Assembly (NCBI RefSeq): GCF_030247195.1
Contig: NC_080672.1
Coordinates: 310,194,627 to 310,258,626 of the forward strand
Length of the DNA stretch: 64,000 nucleotides
Direction of reading: 5' to 3'
Origin: Topomyia yanbarensis
Lineage: Eukaryota; Arthropoda; Insecta; Diptera; Culicidae
A program made the translations under genes and the position numbers. The notes below the pieces were generated by a model, which saw only the letters and a list, made by a program, of their open reading frames with translations, ran no database searches and was not told where the DNA came from. Positions 1-11,495 of the stretch are shown in pieces. Position 1 is the stretch's first letter. The number at the start of each line of letters is the position of its first letter.

Positions 1-395
1 TTTTTCTATTTAGGTTTTTGCTGCCAAAATATAAAAATTAAAAAAATCATTTTTTGCAATTTAAATTTTTAACATAAACTTTTGTTTTTGTGAAAAATGG
101 CACAACATTTTTTCCAGTGTGTATAATTTTTGTGCAGAAGTAGTCATTCTCTGTAACCCGTTCTCTAATAGTTTTGTTGTATAAAATATATTAATGGAAC
201 GGTTTTTTTTTCGAAAATGCTCAATGTAGAAACTCTTACGCCCTTTAAAAAATGCCCTTGGGTCAAAATAATCTTATTGACTGTGAAAGTTTGGTCTTCC
301 GTGCCGGTGAAACGTGTTAAGTTTCATCGTAATCTAAGATGGTCAGTCACGATTTTAAAGGTTTTCGGACGGATTTTCGTGAAATTCCTTAGTAG
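1..395 (+). repeat. Dispersed repeat, copy 1 (partner at 6585-6966)
   Basis: This AT-rich stretch aligns by eye, in the same orientation, with 6585-6966. Shared landmarks in order are tttttgtttttgtgaaaaat, tacgccctt, aataatcttattgactgtg and cacgatttta followed by ttttcggacg. Divergence is visible but the order is colinear over about 400 bp. It begins before the window. It has no credible ORF; short ORFs here arise from the repeat itself. It may be the non-coding flank of the mariner-like relic that follows, but copy 2 lacks an obvious transposase next to it. Confidence 0.6.
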
Positions 396-429
396 TAGAT
401 AGGTTTAAGGATCGGTGGACATTCAATAA

Positions 430-1010
430 TAAGCATGGAGCAGGTAGGAAACTGGGAACAGCAAGCAAGAAGATAGAGGCAAGCGTTTACTGTGAATTCG
501 CAAAAAAAAACTAAAAACTTCATCGGTGAGCTTACCAAAAAAGCTGGTGTTTCGCTAAATTGACCACCCAAAGTCAGGGCAAGAACCAGATAATTTATAC
601 AAAACGTTCAAAACCTTCTAAACTGCGATGAACGTCAGCAAACTGTTGCCAACTATGAACCTCTACATGGAGTTGTACAGATACAAGCGCTATGCGATAG
701 ATGACAAGATATACGTCCAAGCTGACAACGAGGAGTTCTTTACCGGAAATGATAAGTTCAATGTGGCTTTTAAATGGAAAAAATATAGAAATTTGAATCA
801 AAATGTCGCATTTGGCAGGTAACCTGTACCCGTGGAAGGTAGTAAAATGTTTATCAGTAAAGACAATTTACAAAACGGAAAATCTTCAAAAAAGTCTTTT
901 GCCATTATGCATGAAGCTATTTCGGTGCATTTTGCTCCCAAGGACATGACTCCATTGACTTTCCCTTAAACATTGTAAATGACATGCTTAGAAAGTGGTC
1001 AAAAATTGTA
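430..1010 (+). pseudogene. Decayed Tc1/mariner-type transposase
   Basis: Short islands in shifting plus-strand frames read like the linker and catalytic domain of mosquito Tc1/mariner transposases: TKKAGVSLN, then DERQQTVAN, then a MELYRYKRYAIDDKIYVQAD stretch matching the usual LY-K--C-MDDETYV-AD block, and VHFAPKDMTP near 925-955 matching VHFVPKDMNPP. The second D of the MDDETYV-type block is retained in DDKIYV, but frameshifts and stops separate every island, so no transposase can be made. Terminal inverted repeats were not located. The family assignment is from recalled motif patterns. Confidence 0.5.
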
Positions 1011-2905
1011 TAAAAAGTGGCAGATACAACAAGCTTTTATAAAGCAAAAATATTGAGAATTTTACAAACAATTTCCAATAATTGGTTTAATTTTTCTAAT
1101 GCTTAATAATATGTGCGAAACATTTCCTTAAATTTGGATTTAAGCCGAGAAATACAAGACATGGTCATACATTTGCTGTGTTTCGTGTTAGCTTATTATC
1201 AAGCGTTTTTTTCCAAATTGTGCAAGCCGGACTGGTTAATGACCTTACTTGCCTTCTCTTATTTCACTTCCGCGTAACTAAGTAATACGATTTCTTCACA
1301 ATCGTCGTATTATTCGAAGACAATGAGAGATAAAGATAATGCTATTACTATAATGTGTTATTTTTACTAAACTTCCGGAAGTCGCGCACATGACTCATTG
1401 ATTGAACCAGCTGCCGCTGGTGCTCTACGACGATTTCACTAGATTTTTTGCGGGTGACGGAAGGTTGAATTTGTAAAATAGAAACATTATCGCAAAACGC
1501 CGTGAAGCGAATTTGTCGCATAAAAATTATTCGAATGAAGACCCAGTTTTATTTTTATGCTATTTATGCTATTTACATCTCACCCATCGAACCTCAAATG
1601 CACGCGGCAAACTTATTCTGATGTATCCGACGACGTGCCAACTGGCATCCCTCCTTCAGAATGGATTTAGCAAATTTTCGAAAATAGCAAAAACCCACCA
1701 CACTTTAGGTTACCCCGCGCGAGACAGCAATGATTGCAACTGAAGGAGGGTGCACCAAGAGGGTGACTTTCGCCGTGTACCACCACCACCACCACACATA
1801 CGATTCTGCAATCACGTTTGAAACGAAGGGTGATTTATCCCACTACCTTACTTACATCGCCGTTTATACAGAATTGCATTGGGTTTGTTTTGTTTGTGGG
1901 GTGGAAATTATCGATCACACAGAACTCGGTACAACTGACAGCAGGCGGCAGCATGCGCCTTTTCCATTGGCTCCGATGAGGGGTTCATGTAAAATAGCTA
2001 AAAAACTGGTGAAAAAATGACCAATCGTAACCGTCGAAGGGGGAGTTGTTTTTTATTGATTCGGGGTGAAATGCAGAGTTTTTTACCGCCCGGTGGAGAG
2101 TGGAAAATAAAATGGAGGTACTCGGAAAAGGGATGTGGCTATGGTAGCAACATTTGAACAAGTGGCATGGCTTTACGCAATCGGTTGCTGAATGATTGAC
2201 GGATGATGAAAGGTTATTTAGGGTGTTGAAGACAGATAGTGAACGAAGCTTTGTGGATTTTAGGGATTAAATAGCAAATTGCCACTTCTGGTTTGTTTAT
2301 GCTGGTTGGATGTTTGTAATCTGGTTTAAAATCGAATGAGTAACAGCAAATGATGCTAATATGTCTTGAACTCAAGCAGACGTGCGAGGTCCTAAGTAAC
2401 AAGTTTCATTTTGCACTAAATTGAAAATGAATACTTCAAAACTAGAATAGAGCGTTGATAACAGTATCAATTCTCTCGAAACTTCACTAAATACATACAG
2501 ATTCTACTGTTTTGTTGGCTATTTTCGGCAAATTTGAGACTAAGAGAAACGAAAGCGATGAAATTGAAAGACGGATAGGTATTCTAGAGCGAATCAGTTA
2601 TAAACTTAGAAAGGAAAACTAGAACTAGGCAGGCTCATATGGGCATGATCGAAAGGAAATGTGAAGAATTCTTTGCCTTCTGCAGAGTAGGAGTTGGGCG
2701 TTGCACCCAAGTCTACCGCATGGTCTATGGTAGAACATAACTCATCATCATGTTTTACCGCCGACGCCGCACAGTGGGGCGAAAGTGATAAAAGACGCTC
2801 AAAAGTCATTCCTGAGTTTCACAGATGTTTTCATGCTATGATGTCTTCAGGAAAGTTTCCTAGGACTACATCCTAGATCTTTTAGGATAAGCACCTTAAT
2901 TTTTC
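1011..2905. other. Intergenic, no gene recognised
   Basis: No ORF with domain character, splice structure or clear repeat was found on either strand. A short CAC-type trinucleotide run lies at about 1780-1796. The 1500-2100 part is less AT-rich than its surroundings, but its ORFs (for example 1730-2020) are low in information and look like chance. Confidence 0.5.
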
Positions 2906-2909
2906 TTAA

Positions 2910-3063
2910 GGTGCAACTGTCATTTAAAAACAATATTTTTAGCTCAGTAACAAAAAAAAATGTTTTTTTGCGCGGAATCTTATAAAGTAATTTATTTTGA
3001 ACAACTTTGATGAACATATCCGCCATCTATATATTTTTCCTTAAGAGATATGTACGTTGCACC
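2910..3063. mobile_element. Small MITE candidate with TTAA ends
   Basis: A 154-bp segment begins GGTGCAAC and ends GTTGCACC, and both ends are flanked by TTAA (2906-2909, 3064-3067), giving a perfect 12-bp inverted repeat that includes the TTAA. TTAA target duplications are the signature of piggyBac-type elements, so this could be a very short piggyBac-type MITE. The inverted repeat is short, so chance is not excluded. Confidence 0.4.
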
Positions 3064-3067
3064 TTAA

Positions 3068-3524
3068 AATCAGTTTTTTATCTTTCGTTTCTACAACTTA
3101 TTTTTTTCTACATTGATATGTCCTAGAAAGTTTTAGATATCTTCAAGACACATAACTTTTCTGAAGACTCCAATGATGTATGACATGTGTTTCGGGATAT
3201 AAATCGATTTTTCTCTAAAAAATTATCATTTTCATTACAAAATTTCTCAAAATTGTGAAACATTGTGAACCAAAACTCAAAATGATTAAATTCACCATGT
3301 TATGGAGTATATGTAAGCGAAGTATAGCAATCCGGACTTTTCGGGTTTTTTACTTTTCATGCATTTTTTACTGCATAATGTATGGTTATTTCACAGTATC
3401 TATAATATGCCCATTAGTAAATCAACACGTCATAATACAGAATACTAAACTCAATGTAAAATATATCTTCTATTATCAACAATCAACATGCAAAAATAGT
3501 GAAAGTGTATAAAGCACTAATTAT
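3068..3524. other. AT-rich spacer, no gene
   Basis: An AT-rich stretch. The 85-codon ORF at 3255-3512 is mostly hydrophobic low-information translation, with no motif and no flanking splice signals, so it is not called a gene. Confidence 0.5.
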
Positions 3525-4337
3525 ACCCATTCGGTCTGATGACCCATTCGGCCTAATGACCCATTCGGTCTAATGACCCATTCGGTCTAATGACCCATTT
3601 GGCCTAATGTCCCATTCGGCCTAATGACCCATTCGGCCTAATGACCCATTCGGCCTAATGACCCATTCGGCCTAATGACCCATTCGGCCTAATGACCCAT
3701 TCGGCCTAATGACCCATTCGGCCTAATGACCCATTCGGCCTAATGACCCATTCGGCCTAATGACCCATTCGGCCTAATGACCCATTCGGCCTAATGACCC
3801 ATTCGGCCTAATGACCCATTCGGCCTAATGACCCATTCGGCCTAATGACCCATTCGGCCTAATGACCCATTCGGCCTAATGACCCATTCGGCCTAATGAC
3901 CCATTCGGCCTAATGACCCATTCGGCCTAATGACCCATTCGGCCTAATGACCCATTCGGCCTAATGACCCATTCGGCCTAATGACCCATTCGGCCTAATG
4001 ACCCATTCGGCCTAATGACCCATTCGGCCTAATGACCCATTCGGCCTAATGACCCATTCGGCCTAATGACCCATTCGGCCTAATGACCCATTTGGCCTAA
4101 TGACCCATTCGGCCTAATGACCCATTCGGCTTAAGGGCCCATTAGGCATTCGGCCTAATGACCCATTCGGCCTAATGGCCCATTCGGCCTAATGACCCAT
4201 TCGGCCTAATGACCCATTCGGCCTAGTGACCCATTCGGCCTAATGACCCATTCGGCCTAATGACCCATTCGGCCTAACGACCCATTCGGCTTAAGGGCTC
4301 ATTAGGCATTCGGCCTAACGGCTTTCGGCCTAATGGG
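3525..4337. repeat. Minisatellite array, 17-bp unit
   Basis: About 48 head-to-tail copies of GACCCATTCGGCCTAAT. The first few units carry T in place of C (ggtctaat), the centre is almost perfectly homogeneous, and the right third degenerates. Two variant blocks containing cttaagggc(c/t)cattaggc occur near 4129 and 4289 as if duplicated together. Edge degeneration with a homogeneous core is typical of arrays expanded by unequal exchange or replication slippage. The unit shares a core with the arrays at 13656-13825, 15483-15591 and 52165-52228. Confidence 0.97.
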
Positions 4338-4697
4338 CCGACACCGGCGTACTATTAACAGTGCAAAAATAGTCATCAAATATTTTTATTTCTGGAATTC
4401 ACTCCAAAGTAAGAAAAAAATTGCTTGTGTATCTCGTCAATGCATGGGACATTTACTTCGACAAAACGCCAAAGAATTTCGGAAATTTATTTTTGAATAT
4501 AGAGTACACGCCGAAGTCTAAATTACGGGGTATTGAGACGGAAATATAATGGCAAATATCGGTTAATATACAGTTTTATTGAAAATTAAATTTCTGTGCA
4601 ATCGAGTATATGTGCAGAACATTTCTTACAAGAAACATATAAGGAGTTCATAGTATCTCAATCACTTATTAAATGGAAAATAATGACTTTGCTTGAC

Positions 4698-4853
4698 GTG
4701 TTCATTTTACCACCAGTTCCCCTATTTGGTGAAAGTACTTCGACATAAATACAGTTTTTCAAACATTATTCTTAATTTTAAAACATGTCCAAAAATGAAG
4801 CATGTTTAAAGCGCGCGGGTAAAATGAACATGTGGTGGTGGTAAAATGAACAC
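4698..4853. mobile_element. Short inverted-repeat element
   Basis: Perfect 17-bp terminal inverted repeats, GTGTTCATTTTACCACC at 4698-4714 and its complement at 4837-4853, bound a 156-bp AT-rich segment without coding capacity. Further partial matches to ttcattttacc occur at 5211-5220 and near 5760, so the whole 4.7-5.8 kb stretch probably contains decayed relatives. No clear target duplication was found. Confidence 0.45.
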
Positions 4854-5228
4854 CTTCTGGTGACCTGTAAAATGCCCTGTATGTATGCAATGCATAGCGT
4901 TGGAAAGAATTTTTCGAGCAATGCTGATGTCCTAGCGGATCATGAGCATTACATGCACATAGGACATTTTGAAGGCAAAAAAGAACTTGTCACTGAAAAA
5001 TTTAATTTTCATGACGTAATAATAACCAATTTACAATCCCGTGGCATCGAAACACATCTACAAGATTGGGGTTATCCATGGGTGTTTAAACTTTTAGGAT
5101 CTGTTGGAGAACAGTGAACATATAGCACCTTGAAGTTAGCGTTCCGACTAATTTTGAGGATTGGTACTTGCAGTGGCAAAATGGTTCATATTGCCCCCAC
5201 TACAACCTGTTCATTTTACCCCATAAAG

Positions 5229-5400
5229 GGGAACGGGCATAGCGTAAATAGTAAATCGATTGCCTTGTACGCAGCTCACCTGGGTTCGATTCCCAACCCC
5301 GCACATAGGGTTAGAGATTTTTCCAAAAGAGATTTCTCTAACCTGAAGAGAGGCAAATGACCCTAAGGTTAAAACCTCTATAATCAAAATTAAAAAAAAA
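5229..5400 (+). mobile_element. tRNA-derived SINE, copy 1 (Feilai-like)
   Basis: The element has a tRNA-like head with a degenerate A box (tagcgtaaatagtaaa) and an exact B box GGTTCGATTCC at about 5284-5294. A tRNA-unrelated body follows (cataGGGTTAGAGATTTTT, then a hairpin-like agagatttctctaacc), then an A-rich tail. It is closely similar to 57266-57436 in the same orientation. An imperfect flanking duplication (ttaccccataaa / ttaccccctaaa) fits target-primed insertion. Feilai is the known Aedes tRNA-SINE family; the name is by recall. RNA polymerase III would transcribe such elements. Confidence 0.75.
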
Positions 5401-6584
5401 TTACCCCCTAAAACATTTTTTTTTAAACAGCCGTTCCCATTGACCCATTTTGTGCTGATCCCTAATTATTGCGATGAAATATCTGCAAAAGATTCAATTT
5501 GTATGATGTAACACCATTTTCAGAATAAAATTAAAATTTCACCTCAACAGCCTTATATTCTACATGCCGAATTTAACACCAGCGACAGACATTAATATCG
5601 ATTTTTGTTTTTATCATATTTATTTAACATTCGCCAGCTTTACACCGAAACAAATTATTTCAATATCCTTTACTTCACAGGTCAGTTTTCTGTGAAGTAT
5701 GTTCTAAATTTAACAAACATTGACTTAATTTAGCTACCTGTTCATGTTACCATTCCCCCTTGTTCATTTTCCCCATAGTTCCGCTACGTAAAACAAAATA
5801 ACTTTCCGTTTGAGCGTTTTGCACCAGTCGCCCCCATTAAGCCATTGATAGGTAGATGTCGCATTATGTTATTAAGCTTTGCAGGAACACCTCAATTCGA
5901 CGCAATAAAATGCTTCGAAGGCGGGTTTCCAATATAACGCACAGTAAGCTCTTATCTAAAAGCCATTCGTTCTAGTAGCATCAACACCTCTCGATCACAG
6001 ATGTCGCCCTATGCATTTTATGGCTTACTCCGCTTTCAACGATTATGGTTCGATTTTCGAATGGCATGCTGGTAGCGTTAGCTGGCCTCATAACGGTTTA
6101 ACTCAATATTGAGTTAAATTAATGAAAATTATAGTTCGCTCAAAGGTGCTCAAAGGTTATTAGAATTGTCGTTTGGCTGCAAAAATGAAATACCTACTGC
6201 GATAATGTTTCTACATTTTTCATACAGAGGGTCCCAGTGAAAGTAGCCCATGATATCTATGCATTCGAAACATAATATGGTACGGTAAATGATATTTAAT
6301 GATGGGGTAACACGAATTACTTTGAAAAAGGACATAATTACACCAATTAATTGTTTTTTGTTGAAGCGAAAATCTAAATATCTCGAAAACTATCGCATTT
6401 TGGAAGATATTTGTTAAATTTATTTTTATTTATAATGATACTTAGAATTATATTCTGCAATAAAATTATAGTTTTGTATGTCAATTAGTATGAAATTTAA
6501 AAACATGTATAAAGTTATTGTTAGAAAAACTTTTTTATTGATAAGTTCTCCATCATATAATCACATTCAAAATGTTTCTTTTCG
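5401..6584. other. Intergenic, no gene recognised
   Basis: AT-rich DNA with a few degenerate ttcattttacc-like motifs at 5740-5780 and no coding region on either strand. Confidence 0.5.
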
Positions 6585-6966
6585 CTTTGAGTTTTTATTT
6601 ACAAAATATAAAAAATTAGAAAAAATGGTTTTTTTCCAATTTGAAATTTTAAAATAGATTTTTGTTTTTGTGAAAAATTGCACATTTTTTTTAGGGTTTT
6701 TTTTCGTTCAGAAGTATTCATTCCCTGTAACTCGTTCTCAGATATTTTTACTGTATAAAATAGAGTAATCGATCAACATTTTTTTAAATTATAGCACGTA
6801 GAAACGGCTACGCCCTTTCAAAAAATTGCGCTTGAAACAAAATAATCTTATTGACTGTGGAAATGTTTAGTTTTCCATGCCGGTTAAACTTGTAAAGTTT
6901 CATCAGAATCTAAGACGGTCGGTCACGATTTTAGAGATTTTCGGACGCATCTTCGTGGAATTCCTC
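6585..6966 (+). repeat. Dispersed repeat, copy 2 (partner at 1-395)
   Basis: Direct copy of the repeat at the window start, with the same ordered landmarks (ttttgtttttgtgaaaaatt, ctacgcccttt, aataatcttattgactgtgg, cacgattttagag). After about 6966 the two copies diverge completely, so one edge of the family lies there. Confidence 0.6.
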
Positions 6967-7959
6967 ATAACAACAACAAATATTACAACAATATCTCCAG
7001 TGAGGTGTTGTTATGTTCATGCGAAAACGCCACTTTTATTAATTTATGCTTTTTTCCACAAATCTAATGGTTTGAGTTATCAGTGATTGAAAAATTTTCA
7101 ATTTTAAAATATTTATAAAATTCATAAAAATATTTAATTATGTTCAAAAACTCATAACTTGACAAAAATGTTATATTTAGCCAAAGCAAAAATTTGAATC
7201 AATAATATTTAGCTAAAGAATGCAAAAAAATAAGAGATAACTAAAGTTTTAGTTGTAAATCTGACATCTGATCCGCATTCATCAAATGTTAGAAGTAAAT
7301 AATTTTTTTAAAGTCGCCCCGAAAACATTTTTTTTGATAACATAAGCATATTGAGAAGATTGTGTGAAAATTTCAGAATGAAATTCGAACCATTTTACGA
7401 GATATTTCAATTATAACATGTCGGTTGTACTGGGCGTTTAGCGTAAAATTGCCATGTTTAAAGTTTATAATTGTAATATCTCGCAAAGTATATTGACATC
7501 TACTCCCAAATTTTGACACAATCATTTTAACATGATTCTTAATACTTAAAACAAATAATAAGTAAAAAAAATTGATCCAACTTTATGAATATTCAATTTC
7601 AAAAAAATACTTGCAATCAAAATTTTCTAAAAAAGATCCAGTTATTAGGATGAATTAATAAGCTTATGAACGAAACAAGGAAAGAGGATTGCTTGAGAGG
7701 TTCTTGAGATATCCATGGCACCGACTTTCAAGGCATACTTTCGAGGAAAACGTGATTAAACTATTTACAATAGTTTAAACTAAAATTTATTTATTTTTCT
7801 TACTTCAGAATGGAGGCATAATTGGGGCGATTTTGAAAATTTATTCCTAAAATATTGATATTCTAATACATGTAAAAAGAAAAAAAATCGATTTTTTAGA
7901 AAAATAAAACTCTCATGTTCACGCAAGAAAGTTTCTAATTTGAAAAAAATGGCTCTGGA
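6967..7959. other. AT-rich intergenic stretch
   Basis: No gene, structured repeat or coding signal was recognised. ORFs are short and AT-driven. Confidence 0.5.
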
Positions 7960-8140
7960 ACTTTTCAACTGATTTTGATGCTAAATAGTTTTCAAGATGC
8001 GGACTAAATAATCTCTCTAGATTTGTATCAAAACAAAGACGCTTCTTTATAAAATTTTCATATTTTTCATGGAAAAAAATGCATAGTTTCGTACCGCATA
8101 GTATTTTTAACAAAAGAACAAAACATAACACACCCTTCAT
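7960..8140 (+). repeat. Dispersed repeat, partner at 54560-54750
   Basis: Landmarks shared in order with 54560-54750 are gattttg, ctctctagattt, caaagacgctt/caaagatgctt, ttataaaa-ttt, ttcatatt and aaaagaacaaaacataaca/aaaagaacataacatagca. The copies are diverged but colinear and in the same orientation. Function is unknown. Confidence 0.5.
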
Positions 8141-9221
8141 TCCAGAACAATTGATCGGTCTAAAGTCAGACTGGACTGACTAAGAAATCTTATAAAATGA
8201 GATAATGATAGAGTAAGAGTTAAGGCAAACATAAATTTCGATTTGCAACGTGGGTGCTGAGATTCAAACTTTATATTTGTTTTTCTCGAAGTCAATTCAA
8301 TGCCACTTAGTCCGGTCTGACTTAACACTGACGAGTTAAAAGCTTGAGCGTCGCTGATTTTTAGTACCAATGTTTTTATTACATCATAGTTATAGTATTT
8401 TGCTAGAACATTTTCCATTGAAAAAAAAAACAAGCAGTTTTGTTCATAAAAATATATTGATAATTGGTGGAGTTATGGCCTTTTTTTCCGAAACCCTTTT
8501 TTCCTAAAAGGCTTGCGTTAATCACGATTGAAGACCAATGTATCAACTAAAATCCTAAAACTCATAAAATTCCATTAGTATAGGAGTAATCCTCACACTT
8601 TAACGATTACTTGAATAAATAATATTTTTTCAGGTATTCGGGAACGGTTTCCCTAAAAAATCGACGACGCTCTCAGCTCTAAAAATTGCGTTTAAAAATC
8701 TTATCCATAAAACAAAAATTTATGCATAAAAAGGAATCGTTAGGTAAGGTATGAGAAAAATTAATTACGATAAATTAAAAAAAAAATAAAGAAAATCCGT
8801 TGAGTGGTTTTTCGGCAATCGTGATCACGGAAAAGCCATTTTTGGAAAAACTACATTTCGACAGGGGGTGTCGAAATGTAGTGGGTGTAACCCCCCGTCA
8901 AAGTGGATTAATTTGGGGGGCGGGGAGTTGGAAAACTCCTGTAATGGTGACTTTGTTGGAAAACTCCTGTAATGGTGACTGTGGCGATGCTGATTCGGAT
9001 ACTTGGGTGTATAGCACGCAGTATTCGGAAGTTTCGTGAAATAACTCGCTTACTTCCGTGCCCATGCATACTGGTTCTTTCGACCCTGTTTACGACTCTG
9101 AAATTATATATAAGTAGCAAAAATATCAGATAAAATTTTTGCTGCGCTTTGAAAAATCCGTTTGAAAATCTGATTCGGATTTAGTTGAAGCGAAGTTGCA
9201 ACTACAATTGACAAATCTTAC
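8141..9221. repeat. Non-genic; hairpin and 26-bp tandem duplication at 8851-8980
   Basis: Within this stretch, CTACATTTCGACA (8851-8863) is followed by five G and its exact complement (8869-8881). A 26-bp sequence containing ggaaaactcctgtaatggtg then occurs twice (8927-8952 and 8955-8980). Both look like parts of transposon ends. Nothing else was recognised. Confidence 0.45.
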
Positions 9222-9631
9222 CAAGAGTGATAGTCTCGTCCATCATGTCGACCATATTATTTGATTTATAACATTGCAAGAAAGCATTGATCGTTTCAAA
9301 ATAGGTCCCTGTGGATCGCGATCCTCCAGACGTTCCATTTTGTTCTCTTCAGATTTGAAATAAATTGCATCAACGTAATTTATATATTTGTCAAATACTG
9401 GAAAATTTTAATGAACTACCTGTATTTTCTGGACAAATTGTGGACTCGGGCGCGCAATTCGTTTAGCGACAAGTGTATGTCGTAAACTTGGAGTTCTTCG
9501 CACATTTTCGCATAAATTTTTGCAGGTACCTCGCAAAGCTGCTACATTTTCGCTCCACACATCGATCACTCGAAAAATTTTGCGGCAGCTTAATATTTTA
9601 AATTTTCTTTACCGGTTTTGTTTTCACTCAT
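9222..9631 (-). pseudogene. Broken Myb/SANT-like DNA-binding domain gene
   Basis: Read on the minus strand from an ATG at 9631, the sequence gives MSENKTGKENLKY, then in the next frame IDVWSENVAALRGTCKN, then after another frame change YAKMCEELQVYDIHLSLNEL and RVHNLSRKYR. This is the tri-helix pattern of Myb/SANT-like domains seen in insect repeat-associated genes, often linked to PIF/Harbinger elements. After a possible intron (a GT follows the R-K-Y-R codons), a second piece reads NGTSGGS, then DAINAFLQCY-like, then SNNMVDMMDET, ending at a GTAAG donor at 9221. Frameshifts and an in-frame stop after LKY mean it is not functional. The domain name is inferred from pattern; the rest of the gene was not found. 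Confidence 0.5.
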
Positions 9632-9985
9632 GATGTGTGATAAGTTCGGAACGCGAAGTAAATTGTTTTGAAAACAAAATTTATCTTTAGTCATGGCTTA
9701 CTTTTCAAACGTCAAAGTAATGGAAGCCAAAAGCTCTGGATTTCACCACTGCCTGGGAATAGCGCTAGTAGCAATTCATTGGTTCTATGTGAGGCAGTGC
9801 AACGGTCGAATACCATGGTACCGCAAAACGGGGTATCTTTGATCACCGGGGTAAGTTTGATCAAATGGGACTTTTTTGAGTAACGTGCGATAAGAAACAA
9901 AATCATCGAAACAAAATACAAACCACATTCTAAACATGTTCGGCATCTACCGGCACGAATGATTTTGTCATTTAATGTACCTTTT

Positions 9986-10242
9986 AGAGACAATCCATAA
10001 ATGACGTAGCATTTTTTGAGCGATTTTTAACACCCCCAGGTAACTACGTAGCTTAACGGTAATTCTCCCACCCTTGACCTGTAAAATTTAAAAAAAAAAA
10101 TGAAGAACGATGTTAGTTATTCCCCTTTAAAAAAGCTACGTAGCATGACATGACCCCCTACCCCCCTGTCGTCACACATCATCACAAAATACAAAACTCC
10201 CCCCTCCCCAATATAATGCTACGTCATTTATGGATGATCCCT
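9986..10242. mobile_element. MITE of the GGGACCATTCATAAATTACG family, diverged copy
   Basis: The left end reads agagacaatccataaatgacgtagcat and the right end, reverse complemented, reads agggatcatccataaatgac, giving inverted ends of about 27 bp with few mismatches. It is related to the copies at 21615-21869 and 52688-52930, which have ttacgtaacgc where this one has tgacgtagcat. Internal C-rich tracts (cccctaccccc) resemble those of the other copies. No coding capacity. Confidence 0.65.
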
Positions 10243-10665
10243 TATGAACATGAATACAAATTGAAAATGATACAACTTTCACGGATCGTTTCAATCTGTT
10301 CAAACAGTTCCATGTATATCAAGGAAATCAATCAACTTCAACTGAACTAATCATATTTTTTTTAGAAAAATCCGTAATTTTTACTGCTAACTATTTAATT
10401 TCGACTATTTTCCCAAAAAAAAAATCGATAAAAATCGGCCGTATCCTTCCTGGCAATTCTGTTTTCTTACAAGACGACACAATATCGGGCCATTAAATCG
10501 CTTGCAAGTATGCAATTTACACAACATTTGGAGTGTTATTATTTCGATACACATATTGCCCGTTTCGTCTGTAGATAGACTTTCGTGCACATTTTGAAAG
10601 CAGCAAAATAAATATTCTCATTTTAAACTACACGGGAGACAGCAAATAAACAAACTGAATATCTT

Positions 10666-10994
10666 ATGCACAACAGGGTGGCCAGACCTACCGATTTATC
10701 GGTAGTCTTACCGATTTTGGTCTTCCCTGCCGATTCACAGATGACCAAGGCAAAACTACCGATATTTTGTTATTCCTACCGAAAACTACCGATTTTTATT
10801 GATTTTGGACACATCCTACTCAACATTCATTTTTTGAGTTGGATTTGGTCTGAGATCTGTGTAGTCAGTATTTTACAATTCTATGTCAATACTACGTTTT
10901 TTGGGACAACAGCCCGGCCTACCGATAACTACCGATAAACTTTTAGTGACCCTACCGATATTAAGGAATTCTATCTGGCCACCCTGATGCACAA
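10666..10994. mobile_element. hAT-type MITE with 8-bp target duplication
   Basis: The element body 10674-10986 (313 bp) begins CAGGGTGGCCAGA and ends TCTGGCCACCCTG, a perfect 13-bp inverted repeat. It is flanked by exact 8-bp direct repeats ATGCACAA at 10666-10673 and 10987-10994. An 8-bp duplication with CAGGG-type ends is diagnostic of the hAT superfamily. The interior has no transposase but is studded with TACCGAT or its complement, concentrated in both subterminal regions. The exact target duplication suggests a fairly recent insertion. Confidence 0.88.
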
Positions 10995-11495
10995 TCCTAG
11001 AGAGGGTGTTAAATGTTGTTTTTGTTAGCCACCGCAACAACCAAACTATGTGAGAATATTTTCGTGCGACAAAATTATTTTACTGTGAGTCTATTTGGAG
11101 GTAAAATTCACAATATTTTACTGATCAAAGTTACCCCGATAACAACGAATGAAAATGTACAACAAATTTATTTAATTTTTATAGTAAAAAGAAATAAATT
11201 ACCAAACCTTTTGGATGTTTTCAATCTATGGGTACCAGTACTTGTTTTAAAAATGCGAACGGTTACGTCTACCTGATTTGAAGAAAGTATTCGACTTAAC
11301 TCTCTAATGCTGACATTCCACGCGCAAATGCCCTTCTGCTGGCTCTTAACTGTAAAGTAAGTACAATTTACAGTAAGTCCAAAAACTATTTGTTATCCGA
11401 TTTGGCCCTTAATTTACTTTATTTGTACATGCCATACTTTAAAGTGGCATATTTCTAAAAATATTCAGCAAGACAAATGCATTTTGATCCCACTA
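10995..11495. other. Spacer between MITEs
   Basis: No gene recognised. The 87-codon ORF at 11013-11276 has no motif and is AT-driven. Confidence 0.5.

Noticed and set aside
3525..4337. 17-bp array considered as CRISPR or as a TTAGG telomere-like tract (it contains CCTAA)
   Set aside because: There are no unique spacers between repeats, and the unit is a 17-bp contiguous tandem in a eukaryotic genome. Flies lack TTAGG telomeres and CCTAA is only part of the longer unit.
5229..5400. tRNA gene call because of the exact B box
   Set aside because: The A box and cloverleaf are degenerate, a non-tRNA body and A-rich tail follow, and a second dispersed copy exists; it is a SINE.
8850..9040. 79-codon ORF with GGGW-rich sequence
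   Set aside because: Created by the hairpin and 26-bp duplication; not a protein domain.
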